64,000 nucleotides of DNA from Halichondria panicea. Lineage: Eukaryota > Porifera > Demospongiae > Suberitida > Halichondriidae. A program made the position numbers and the translations under genes. The notes beneath the pieces are model-generated. The model was not told the origin of the DNA. It saw only the letters and a program-made list of their open reading frames with translations, and did not search any database. The stretch is from contig NC_087385.1 in the NCBI RefSeq assembly GCF_963675165.1, positions 5,725,412-5,789,411 on the forward strand, given 5' to 3'. Numbering within the stretch: the stretch's first letter is position 1; the number at the start of each line of letters is the position of its first letter. Shown one piece after another: positions 11,851-21,224 of this stretch.

Positions 11851-12222
11851 CTAAGTAGAAATTGTTGTGACTTTCAAAGAAAACCCAACACGAAGTTCGT
11901 AGGATCCACTAGTACTCATATCAAATCTATTGCAGTCGGTGATTCTGAACTTTGTGGGGTTTTGAATGCCTGCAAGATCGAGCCTTACAAAAAGACGATA
12001 ATTCCAACTATATCCACTGTCACTGTCTTGATGGTTAGTAAACCCTTTCCACACTTTTCCTTGTGCAACTGTTTGGATAACAGCCAATTTAGCTTCAAGA
12101 GGATCGCCTGCAGCAAGGTCAATCTCATCCCACTTTCCATCATTCCCCTTGTACCTTCCAGTAAATTCCTGACGAACTAATCCCTTGTAGAGCGCAGCTA
12201 TCTCTTCCTTTTGAGTTTCCAT
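11851..12222 (-). CDS. Antisense family member C, unrecognised, intact single exon (123 aa)
   Basis: Shortest intact member, of the A/B type: VRQEFTGRYKGN, GDPLEAKLAVIQTVAQGKVW, KGFTNHQDS, YRLFVRLDLAGIQNPTKFRI and a final LKVTTI strand. Starts at ATG 12222 with only a short helical lead. A perfect heat-shock-element-like motif is 111 bp upstream (12333-12347), in a flank almost identical to the one upstream of B. No signal peptide or membrane segment. Function unknown. Confidence 0.65.
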   Translation of the reverse strand: METQKEEIAALYKGLVRQEFTGRYKGNDGKWDEIDLAAGDPLEAKLAVIQTVAQGKVWKGFTNHQDSDSGYSWNYRLFVRLDLAGIQNPTKFRITDCNRFDMSTSGSYELRVGFSLKVTTIST

Positions 12223-12332
12223 CGATGCTGTAGTTGTGTCCTCTCTATTATTTAGCTTTTAATGAAAGTTGTTGTATGTATGTGGTATATATACGCATGT
12301 CATTACATGGTCCAATTAGTACGTGTAGAGTT

Positions 12333-12347
12333 GTTCTAGAACATTCT
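12333..12347. promoter_or_regulatory. Heat-shock-element-like motif upstream of family member C
   Basis: GTTCTAGAACATTCT, identical to the motif upstream of B and an exact match to nTTCnnGAAnnTTCn. Distance to the ATG of C is 111 bp. Confidence 0.5.
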
Positions 12348-12991
12348 ACTAGCTTATACTCAGTGTTCCATATAAATTATGCACTTGTACATGTATGCAT
12401 TCGCTATATATAGCAACAATGATGTCAAACGATATTCATAGACTTCATTCACAAGTGCATTCTATGGCCATAAGGCAAGCCAAACCTAACAATTAAAATT
12501 CAGTCACAATAAACCTGCATAATCACAATGTTTATGGAGGTATAATCCTCCACAGAAGTATAACCTCTGTGGGCCTCATATGCTAGATCTGTGCACAGAT
12601 TAAGTGCAGAATCCATTTGGATTTCCAGTTCCCAATGCAATCAAGTAGACACGCCCATGTGTTAGATCTATAGTATACATGCCCCCCAGCAGAACTAGAG
12701 GAGTCTGGTAGCTAGATTAGATCTATTCAATGGCAAACCAACACAAAGTAAATGTAGTTAAGGGCCAATAATTATTGATTGGGAGAGATTTTCAGCGATC
12801 TGTTATCATAACGTTTCCCCTTCACACACACACACACACACACAGCTGGTAAGACAACCGGTATGGAAGGGTTCCAAACAACCTGTATCAGCAACACTAC
12901 ACGGAATATACCTCTGTGGCACAATATGACGGAGGAATATACCCCCGTGAAGGTCGTGAAATATGCAGGTTTAGTGACAAGAATTTTGTTT

Positions 12992-13060
12992 GGTAGACCT
13001 CAACGCGAATCTCCTCAGGATCAGCCCAGTCAGAGGATCACCAATTGTCAGATTAGTCAG
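12992..13060 (+). pseudogene. Fragment of RhoGEF exon 12
   Basis: TAGACCTCAACGCGAATCTC and AGAGGATCACCAA match the LDLNAYLLRP-RITK segment of exon 12 with several changes. It is too short and altered to code. The stretch 12350-12990 before it holds a CA microsatellite (about 12824-12843) and no gene I can see. Confidence 0.6.
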
Positions 13061-13819
13061 AGGTACTGCCAAGTACGCGTAATCAACATCTGTATAATTA
13101 TGTATTCATACCTCAGACCTCAGACAGGATATAGCATTAGCTATTAGCTACACGTACGTCTGAATTGTTCGTACTTCAATGCCGCCCAGTTTGCATTTTA
13201 TCTATCACAAATCACAAAGTACTATTTAGGAAAAAGTATACTAAAAAAATGTTGTGAAAACATTGAGTTGACTCGGACTCGAACACCAAAAAGAACACAA
13301 GGGTTGGTGTTGGCTGTTTTATGGTTGATATAGTTATTGGTATGGTTCGAGTGAGATACAGCACTACATGCATGTACTTCTGCTTTTTGATTATCACTCT
13401 GATAATCAAACTACTGGCATATCATGATGATAGAAGATTAGGAGTACAGGGGTAAACAAATAATTAATTTTGCAATGACGCTATGATTTTACTTTGGTAT
13501 GCCCGCACCCACCTGTTTCTGCATTAAAGTTGAATTATTTACCTAGGATAAAAACAACCCATTGTATGTCCATGTATAACATCATCGAGTTGTAACAACT
13601 TAGTGCTGTACCTAGCTCATTCAAACCATGTTTTTCTAGTTATAGCAAGTTCAATTAGCACTCTCATTCTGTTTTTATTGTATGTCTGTAATTGTACTGG
13701 GTTTGTCTAATATCATTCTATCCTGTACTGAAGTGTTTATGCTCCATCATTGGGACTGAACTATAATAATGACAACAACTACTGGCTACGTACCCCCCTA
13801 AACACACACTCTGTCACAG

Positions 13820-13948
13820 GACATGATGAAGCATTTCAGCAATGCCCCCAAGGCGTACTTTGACCTCCAGATGGCTCTGAACAGAATGCTCAAGGTCCTC
13901 AAGAATTTCAACGACTCTCTACACGTTGTCAGATTCAAAAGGTTTCCA
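13820..13948 (+). pseudogene. Duplicate of RhoGEF exon 13 (copy 4), open but diverged
   Basis: Full-length copy of exon 13 with intact acceptor (CTGTCACAG), open frame and GTGAGT donor. It carries several amino-acid changes (for example KHFSN, YFDLQMALNR, RFKRFP). Because flanking DH exons are absent or broken it cannot make a DH domain alone. The upstream 13100-13800 is non-coding; 13090-13260 repeats a flank also seen near 9980 and 17100. Confidence 0.75.
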
Positions 13949-14159
13949 GTGAGTATATATAATTACAGGTTTCTGTTCCTTTTGATTATGTTGCATGCTG
14001 GCAAACAATCGTGTTTTGTGCGTGCAATAATATTAATGTAAGCAACGAAACCACAGCGTAGACGTCCGTAGGCGTAAACGTGTGTAATCTAATTAGCATA
14101 CTATGCAAACGAAACAGAAGCTTTAATTTGGCAGCTATGGCTACTGTCTGAATAGTATA

Positions 14160-14631
14160 ATTGGAGGGGTGACAGTACAAGCACCCGTAGGAAATTGTTA
14201 TTATGACTCTACGTTTATCTCTGTAATTGGGATTGTTAGGAATGTCAAATGGTTTACAATCCATGATCTTGTATTGACCTTGTGGTTGAGGTGAACTTGG
14301 ATTCACTAATTCTGCAAAGAAGCAGTAGTTGGTGTAGCTTTTTGAGTCTTCAGGCCCAGTGAATCCTTTCCACACACGTCCGTTTGCTATCAAGTGAATT
14401 GCTTTCAAGCTTTTAATGACGTCAGTAGATCGAGGTATTATCCACAAGAATCATATCCCAATATTTTTCTTCTCCTTCGGGTTTCAGATCTTTGATTTTA
14501 AATCGTTGTTTGTAAGTTCCCTTGAACATCTTTTGTTTTAGACCGTCATAGTATGATTTAATATCTGGCATTGGTACAGGCTGTACAGGTGGTAGTACAG
14601 CTGGCTCCATCATTGGGTGAAAGTAGTACAA
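14160..14631 (-). pseudogene. Antisense family member D, frameshifted
   Basis: Begins with ATG at 14631 and reads a Pro-rich lead, then LKQKMFKGTYKQ and DMILVDN. Near 14430 an insertion of about four bases shifts the frame; the continuation in another frame reads STDVIKSLKAI, WKGFTGPEDS, TNYCFFAELVN, FDIPNNPNY. Apart from this break it is well conserved with F and G, so the lesion looks recent, or is a sequencing error. It follows exon-13 copy 4 directly. Confidence 0.7.
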
Positions 14632-14808
14632 GCTTATAGCAATGATTTTAATATACTCTTCAACTTCAGTAAACTCTTTAAAGTTCTTGTAGGGAGATTA
14701 TTGTAGTATGTGTACTTAGTGTAGGAGTTGCTAAATATGCACGTGCTTAACGAATTCTTGTCCATATTTAGTAGTGGCAATGTCAACAGTCTTAATTATC
14801 CTTGCCCC

Positions 14809-15866
14809 AGTGATCCTGCTGAACAAAAAGGTTACAGTTCATGCCGTAAATGGTGTACATTGACGAATATTGGCCACTTAAATTGTTTAATATCAATATA
14901 TCATGTGACTGTGTAGGATGCGTTCAACGTGTGGGACAGTGGTGCCAGTGTCAGTCGCTCCCTCTTCTCCCGCGGCCATGAGAGACACGTCTTCCTCTTT
15001 GAGAAGATCATCATCTTTAGCAAAAAGATTGAAGAGAAGAAGAGAGTCAGGAAATCAGACGCCTACCTCTACAAAGGTCACCTTGAGGTGAGTGCCTATA
15101 CTCCCACCCCCTCTAACAGCTGACAGACATTGCACTGAAGGATTCCATCGACACTCAGCCTCTTCAGTTTATCTTAACGGTACACGGACAACAGAAAATA
15201 TACAAAATTCTGGTGAGTGCAACTGGAGCTTGTGTGTCATGTGATTAATAACCCCGCCCACGGGCCCAGACGAAGGTGATACAAACCATGTGGACGAATG
15301 AGATACGAAGATTGCTACAAGCTTAAGTGCAGTTCACACTCATGAAAGGTAGGGAGTGGTCTATTGATGTTTGCTCGCTATCATTATGGATACTCACACA
15401 CACACAGATAAGGTGATCAAGTCTGGGACTCTAGACAGAAAGAGTTACAAGGGGAAGACCAAGCTTTAATTGTGAGTTTCTACTATTCTTCCCTAATACA
15501 ACAGTGTACTCATCTGAACCTCCACAGCAACACATCAAAGAGACAGTCAGTTGTTTGCTTCCATCAAGGAAGAGTCCCCCAAGAAATCAATATCGTAAGT
15601 CGATCGATACCCTCACCCTCCCTCAGTTCATAACCTCCCCTCCGTGTACAGTGACAGATTCAACCTGTTCAATCGAAACAAGAAGGGTGACCAGAAGAAG
15701 CCCCTCAAGTCCTCCACCAGTCTCTCAGGAAACCCTGAGTCATCCCTCGTGGCAGTGTCCCTCCCAGTCTCAAGTACTCTATCGGTGGCAAGTCTGGTCG
15801 CAGAGCATCAAATGAGCAGGCCTCACTGTCCAAGTCCAGCATTGAGAGTGCCAGGAGCACCAACGG
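14809..15866 (+). pseudogene. Duplicate of RhoGEF exons 14-20 (PH domain block), broken
   Basis: Exon order is kept: a degenerate exon 14 (about 14809-14850), exon 15' (14917-15087, three codons deleted in frame), 16' (15120-15212), 17' (about 15268-15348), 18' (about 15408-15474), 19' (about 15528-15593) and 20' (about 15652-15866). Exon 17' contains an inserted CTTAAG giving an in-frame TAA, exon 18' gains TAAT, and exon 20' has lost bases. Intron sequences are also nearly identical to the parent at 6067-7167, so the duplication is fairly recent. Confidence 0.85.
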
Positions 15867-15956
15867 TGGGTTGTTGTGTGTGTGTGTGGGTCACAGTAGT
15901 ATTGTTTAATTTGTACATTGATATAGTAGCTGTTATACCGTATAGCGCGAAATTTT

Positions 15957-16149
15957 CGAATGTACTCAAATGTGCTCAGACTACTGCAAGAATCGCTCCA
16001 ACTCTGAGACACTGGTTAACGAGGGGGCGGAGTGTTAGGCATTCCTCAGGCATACAGCGCAACCTTGCTCACGCTCTAGACCTCAATGCATATCTCCTCA
16101 GGCCAGTTCAGAGGATCACCAAATATCATGCAGCTACTGCACGCTTAAA
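15957..16149 (+). pseudogene. Second duplicate of RhoGEF exon 12, broken
   Basis: Matches parent 3870-4045 but sits out of order, after the PH block. GAGTGTTAGGCATTC creates a stop and nearby deletions shift the frame. Its 5' side starts abruptly within the exon after a sequence like a palindromic element end (TATAGCGCGAAATTTTCG), so an element-mediated breakpoint is possible. Confidence 0.8.
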
Positions 16150-16343
16150 GTGAGTTATTGACATGAAAAACGTGGCATTTATAATTTTGAGCACCCGTAG
16201 CTTGAGTCAAAAACATGCTCTCATTCTGCGTTTTAATTAAACATAATTAATTATAGCTAATGTAATTAGTTCAAAGTAAACATTATACAGACTACACTAA
16301 TCTATTGTAACTCGTGGCCGCCTACGTAGTTTGGGTTGATTTC

Positions 16344-17000
16344 TTATATACACTTGGAAATTGTTATTTTGAATCCAGTTCCTTCTGGGTACTTGCTATT
16401 TGCAGGAAAATTAAACTCTTGAACATTATTGATCACGTGTTGACCTACTAGTTGTAAACGTTCATTATTTTCTGCAAAGAAGCGGTAGTTGGTGTAGTAT
16501 GTCGAGTCTTCAGGCCCAGTGAATCCTTTCCACACACGGCCGTTTACTATCGGGTGAATTGCTCTCAAGATCTGAATGATGTCAGTAGAGCCATTATCCA
16601 CATCAATCATTTCCCACTCTTTGCCATGTCCATTCCATTGTCCTTGGGGACGTCCCTTGAACACCTTTTGCTTGAGGCTACGGTAGAGTGCATGTACGTT
16701 ACCTTCATTACATAGACGTGCTTCTTTTTCTTCCTCTAAACGGTGGCATGCTTCCTCAAATTGATTCTGTATTTTTTCTTTTGCTTCATCAATACATTTG
16801 TGTGCTTCCAGCTCTTTGTCAACATGGAGTTGTACACACAGGTGTGCTTCTTCTGCCTTGTCCTCAATCATTTGGGATGCCTGGTTGTATTCACCCTTTT
16901 TTATAAGGTCTGCTGCTTCTTGAGGCCATTTAGAGACCTTTTCTTTTGCGCCCTGTACTATACCTATATTCGGTTCTTCATATTGTACTTCTTCATTCAT
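16344..17000 (-). CDS. Antisense family member F, longest intact member (218 aa)
   Basis: Unrecognised. Residues 1-105 are an acidic, helix-rich region with Ala/Glu/Lys heptad character (KEKVSKWPQEAADLIKKGEY, EACHRLEEEKEARLC), likely a coiled coil or helical bundle. Residues about 108-218 are the shared domain: YRSLKQKVFKG, WNGHGKEWEMIDVDNGSTD, IQILRAIHPIVNGRVW, KGFTGPEDS, TNYRFFAE, and a final KITIS strand. It belongs with D, E and G (FTGPEDS type). Intact, single exon, no signal peptide. It lies between duplicated exon 12'' and exon 13 copy 5, the equivalent of host intron 12. Confidence 0.65.
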   Translation of the reverse strand: MNEEVQYEEPNIGIVQGAKEKVSKWPQEAADLIKKGEYNQASQMIEDKAEEAHLCVQLHVDKELEAHKCIDEAKEKIQNQFEEACHRLEEEKEARLCNEGNVHALYRSLKQKVFKGRPQGQWNGHGKEWEMIDVDNGSTDIIQILRAIHPIVNGRVWKGFTGPEDSTYYTNYRFFAENNERLQLVGQHVINNVQEFNFPANSKYPEGTGFKITISKCI

Positions 17001-17573
17001 TTTAGCTTCACGTTCGTAGAATTTGATAAACTTAAGCTATATTGAATTTAAGTGCGGTAGCTAGTAAGTGCAAAGTGCGTGTAAATCAAATGTGTATGTA
17101 TTCATCAACCTCAGACCTCAGACAGGATATAGCTATTAGCAGGAGCACATATAGGTGCTCCTGCTATTAGCTACATGTATACATTAAAAATTCTATTAAT
17201 GGCCGGATTAATTGTTCGTACTTTCATGCCACCCAGTTTGCATTTTAGTACTATTTGGGAAAACAGCAATTTTTGTGTCAAGTGTTCAGGTAGTTTGCTG
17301 GTGATTCAGGATCATATATATAGAGGATATAGGAGTACAGGGATAAACAATATTTATAACATGTTGCAACGATTTACTTTGGTATGCCCTCCCCCTCCCC
17401 ACTTGAGCCTGCATTAAATTATTTACCCAGGATGTGTCATCAAAGCTGAAGGAGTAGTGCTGTCACTCAAACCATGCCATATAAAACAACGTACCAGCAC
17501 CAACCTATTGTTTGGTGTTTGGGGTCAACCCTATACTTTTATTTTTCCACAATTTAATAATGTTGTAAGATTT

Positions 17574-17588
17574 GTTCCAGAACAATCT
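17574..17588. promoter_or_regulatory. Degenerate heat-shock-element-like motif upstream of member F
   Basis: GTTCCAGAACAATCT matches nTTCnnGAAnnTTCn with one mismatch in the third unit. It lies 574 bp upstream of the ATG of F, within a flank that recurs near 10260. The stretch 17001-18030 otherwise shows no gene. Confidence 0.3.
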
Positions 17589-18038
17589 ATATTGAAGACA
17601 CGCAACGCACGTGGTACTTTGATCATGTGACAAATGGTCAAGTGTTGTTGAGTACCTTAAGGTGACATATTTTCACAGGTAGATTTGTTTGCGTTTTTAC
17701 ACACATTGTTTTTACAGTTTTGTACATTTTGCTGGTATAATTTTTTGCGAAATGTCGATCTGGATACATTAAACAAGAGGGCGGCCAATTATTTGCGAGT
17801 ACTAATTTTTGCGATTTTACTTTCATTCGCAGAAATAGCAGAAATAATCAGTGACTCGTGTAATCGGTGCCTGTAGCTTTAGTCTAAATTTAAAAAACAC
17901 CCTCATTCTGTACTTTAAAGGAGTATGTAAATTCGTACCTGGCTCGTCTAATATCATTCCATCCATGCACCGAATTGTTTATGCTCTTCTTGACTACCCC
18001 CTGCTCCTTGCCCCCTCTAACCACACACTCTGTCACAG

Positions 18039-18154
18039 GACATGGTGATGCCCTCAAGGCGTACTCTGACCTCCAGATGGCTCTGGACAGAATGCTCAAG
18101 GTCCTCAAAAATCTCAATGACTCTCTACACGTTGTCAGACTTAAAGGGTTTCCA
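18039..18154 (+). pseudogene. Duplicate of RhoGEF exon 13 (copy 5), frameshifted
   Basis: Acceptor CTGTCACAG and GTGAGT donor are kept. The 5' part has lost about 13 bases (GACATGGTGATGCCCTCAAG), which shifts the frame relative to the parent. The rest is nearly identical. Followed by antisense member G. Confidence 0.8.
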
Positions 18155-18314
18155 GTGAGTGTATTAATCACATAAAACTCGAATATATAAAACCAAACAC
18201 ATTAATTAAACAGGGGTGACTGACATTATTATACATACTGGCAGAATGTGCCATTATTTTAACCTCGAATACGCTAAGAACAACAGACATGTAGACAGCT
18301 GGCAGACTGTGCCA

Positions 18315-18737
18315 CTACTGTAAACCTGTGGCTGCATGGGCTAAACAGGAAATTGTTATTTCGACTCCATATCCATCTGAGTAATTGGGATTATTTGGAA
18401 TCGAAAATGGTTTAACATCAGTGATCATGTATTGACCTTCGAATTCTGATGAACTTTTGTTCACAATTTTTGCATAAAGGCGATAGTCGTTGTAGGAGTC
18501 TTCAGGCCCAGTGAATCCTTTCCACACAAGTCCGTTTGCTTTCGGGTGAATTTCTTTCAAGATTTTAATGATAGAGCGATCATTCACGTCAATCGTATCC
18601 CAGTCTGTGCCATGTCCGTTCCATGGTTTTTGTTCACATCCTATGAATATCTTGTGCTTGATACTTTGATTAAGGGATTTAAGTTCTTCAGATTTCCATG
18701 CCATCATTGAGTGAAAGTAGTCTACTAATCGTAACAA
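18315..18737 (-). CDS. Antisense family member G, unrecognised, intact single exon (140 aa)
   Basis: Same family, FTGPEDS type: NQSIKHKIFIG, WNGHGTDWDTIDVND, ILKEIHPKANGLVW, KGFTGPEDS, GQYMITDVKPFSIPNNPNY, GVEITIS. The C-terminal strand is followed by about ten unrelated residues. It starts at ATG 18737, with a second in-frame ATG at the MMAW segment. Sits about 160 bp after exon-13 copy 5. No motif for secretion. Function unknown. Confidence 0.65.
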   Translation of the reverse strand: MLRLVDYFHSMMAWKSEELKSLNQSIKHKIFIGCEQKPWNGHGTDWDTIDVNDRSIIKILKEIHPKANGLVWKGFTGPEDSYNDYRLYAKIVNKSSSEFEGQYMITDVKPFSIPNNPNYSDGYGVEITISCLAHAATGLQ

Positions 18738-18990
18738 GCAGCAATGATTTGAATAGTTATATTACTTGTCAGCCTGCTTTAATGTGTGTATGTACTTAGT
18801 GTTTGATATGCACATGCTTAACTGCATGCTTGTCCATTAGGATGAATAGTCAACCGTACATGTCATGATTGTTTCCTTTAGTGGGTTATATAATGGTATG
18901 TTTACCGTGGTGCCCACACAATTTTGTCCACACTCTGTACTATGCACTTTACTCACCGTCTCACCCATCCACACCTATACCCACTCCCAG

Positions 18991-19338
18991 GCCCCTGGTG
19001 CTGCTCGCTACTACTACGCCATGGAGGACTACAATCCTGGAGATTCCGATAGTGGTATCAGTCTCTGCAAGGAGCAACAAGTGGAGGTGCTGGGTATCAA
19101 CCCCTACGGCTGGTGGTGGGTACGAGTGACCAACGACTGTAACGGGGAGTTAGAGGAAGGTTGGGTGCCAGCCGGTTATCTCAGAGTTATCGATGAGCTC
19201 AAGGAGGAAGGGACAGCGTTGTGTATTTTTTGTGAACTTTGCATTGCGAGTGTTTATTTTGTATGGATAGATTTGACTGTTGTACAGTATTCACATTCCC
19301 ACAAAGATACAAGTTTTGCATTTGGGGGGAGGGGCTAG
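18991..19338 (+). pseudogene. Duplicate SH3 exon (RhoGEF exon 22')
   Basis: Nearly identical to 7606-7851 with intact acceptor and an open SH3 (GWWWVRV, EGWVPAGYL). The C-terminus differs after EEGT and runs on to a TAG at 19336-19338. No intact PH or DH exons precede it in frame, so it looks like the 3' end of the broken second RhoGEF. It could still be spliced to something upstream. Confidence 0.75.
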
Positions 19339-19370
19339 TCCCTGCATTCTGATACTAGACCACAAATAAG

Positions 19371-21041
19371 ATGGCTGAGGTTGAGGCAGAGTCAGTACAA
19401 GACCAGGAGCTGTTCATTAGCTATGGCCGTGAGCCTGAACTGTTGGAGTTTGTGGCGAGACTCAAGCTAGACCTAGAGAGCAATGGATTCTCTGTCTGGT
19501 TGGACATGAAGGTCAGTGAGTACAGTACTAGATCTTGCTCTATAGAATAGATCTAGCTATTAATTAAATATAGAAGTGTGGGTCTAGCTGATGAGTGCAA
19601 ATTGACTGCGAATTGACCACACTTTTGTTTCTTATCTAGGATATCCAATCTGGTAGCGATTGGCATGGGGCTATTGGAAAGGGACTGCACAAGTGTCGTG
19701 GCATCATTCCAATCATCACCTCTAAGTACCTCACCTCTCGATTTTGCATCAACGAGCTGTACACAGCTGACGGAGACAAGAAACTCATCTTTCCCATCAT
19801 CTTTGAAGATGTGGACTTCAACTCTAGTGACACGGCGATGGGAGTCAAGTTTGTGATAAGCAGCATCAATTGGGCATGGCTGCGACCTGAGGATGACTAC
19901 GACACCAACCTCTACAAGTTTATGGAGGGATTAAGGACCAAAGGTGTGCGGCGTGTATCTACCTATGAATGATTCTTTAGGCGTAATTAGTGTTGAAACT
20001 GCAACTTAGCATTGTTATGGTATCATCACAAAGATTCCCTCATTTTCCATTTTCTACCCTTATTTGGCAATTTACAAGTTTCCTGCTAGTACAAATAATT
20101 TAAGGGGCCCTTCATTCACTGCAGGTATAGGCAGTCCAAAGAGTGAGGGTGAAGATGGTTCCTTGGCCTCACACAACATTCCGCCAGCTCCCATCATTGG
20201 ACCAGAGAATACGTCAAAGCCTCTCTTTCGAATCCCTGATGTTGAGATGGTACAGGGCATCACCACTGGACCCGATGGAGAGATAATCTGCTCAATAGCG
20301 GCAAAACATGCAATTTTTGTGTTCAATCCAGATGGTGAGAAGATCCTCTCATTTGGATCGTGTGGCATTCAGCCAGAGGAACTGATGAGCCCAAGTGGAG
20401 TGGCTGTCAATGGCGATGGACATTTGCTTGTAGCCTGTCAGTACAGTATCAAGAAGTTCACACTTAAGGGTGAGCTGGTACAAGAGTACGGTGGAGCCAT
20501 GACACCTGATCCAGATGAACGCAAACTACAGGCTCCCAGTGCACTAGTCATCGCCCCGAATGGAAATGTCTACATTTCAGAGATACAGACCCACAAAGTC
20601 AAGATTTTTGACTCTGACCTGAATTTTATCTCATCGTTCACCAATGCTTGCCCTGACCTTGGATCCGGACATCTCAACATGCCGCAAGGACTTGCAGTGA
20701 ACTCAGAGGGGGAGGTGTACGTGGCTGACCAACTCAACGGTGTGATACAAGTGTTTTCAGGTGATGGAGACTTTCTCTTTAAGTTTGGAAAGCCTGGTGC
20801 AACTGCTGGAAGTACGACGACCCCTTGTAGTATTGCTATTGATGAAGGAGACAATGTGTACGTTGGCAGTGGGATGAGTATCGTGTCCATCTTCAAAAAG
20901 AATGGTGGTTTTGTTCGAAAATTTGGTGGTAATGGTGCTGAGCTGGGCAAATTCAATTATCCACGAGGACTGCATGTGGACAAGCAAGGACTAGTGTACG
21001 TTGGAGAATGGACAAACAATAGAATTCAGGTTTTCAAATGA
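19371..21041 (+). CDS. TIR domain-NHL beta-propeller fusion protein
   Basis: Three exons (19371-19511, 19640-19943, 20125-21041) join in phase to 453 residues. Residues 1-148 are a TIR domain: box 1 ELFISYGRE, then FSVWLDMKDIQSGSDW, IIPIITSKYL, and SRFCINELYTA, whose Glu sits where catalytic TIR NADases carry theirs. A linker (about 149-175) leads to six NHL-type blades (about 178-453), each with GxAVxxxGxVYVxD-like and IxVF-like strands. TIRs signal by assembly or NAD cleavage; NHL propellers bind RNA or protein in TRIM-NHL proteins. No signal peptide or membrane segment, so cytosolic. The start is the first ATG after an in-frame break and gives a TIR that begins as expected. A decayed exon 1 copy is at 7985-8170. 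An innate immune or cell-death role is inference. Confidence 0.85.
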
Positions 21042-21224
21042 TAAACATTTCATGTAGAAGAAAATTAGTTTTTTATGCGGTGTCGCTGTATTTTATAATT
21101 ATTGTACGTATATTGTTTAAAAAAAATATCAACATCAGATTAGAGATTACACTATTAAACTATAGTTCTACAAAGTAATGTCAACTACATGCATAAAAGT
21201 TCGTGTATACATTGTTCAGACGGT

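Noticed and set aside
5179-18154. Exon 13 copies as mutually exclusive alternative exons of one RhoGEF
   Set aside because: Two of the four extra copies are frameshifted, they lie downstream of the SH3 exon, and neighbouring DH/PH copies carry stops; duplication debris fits better.
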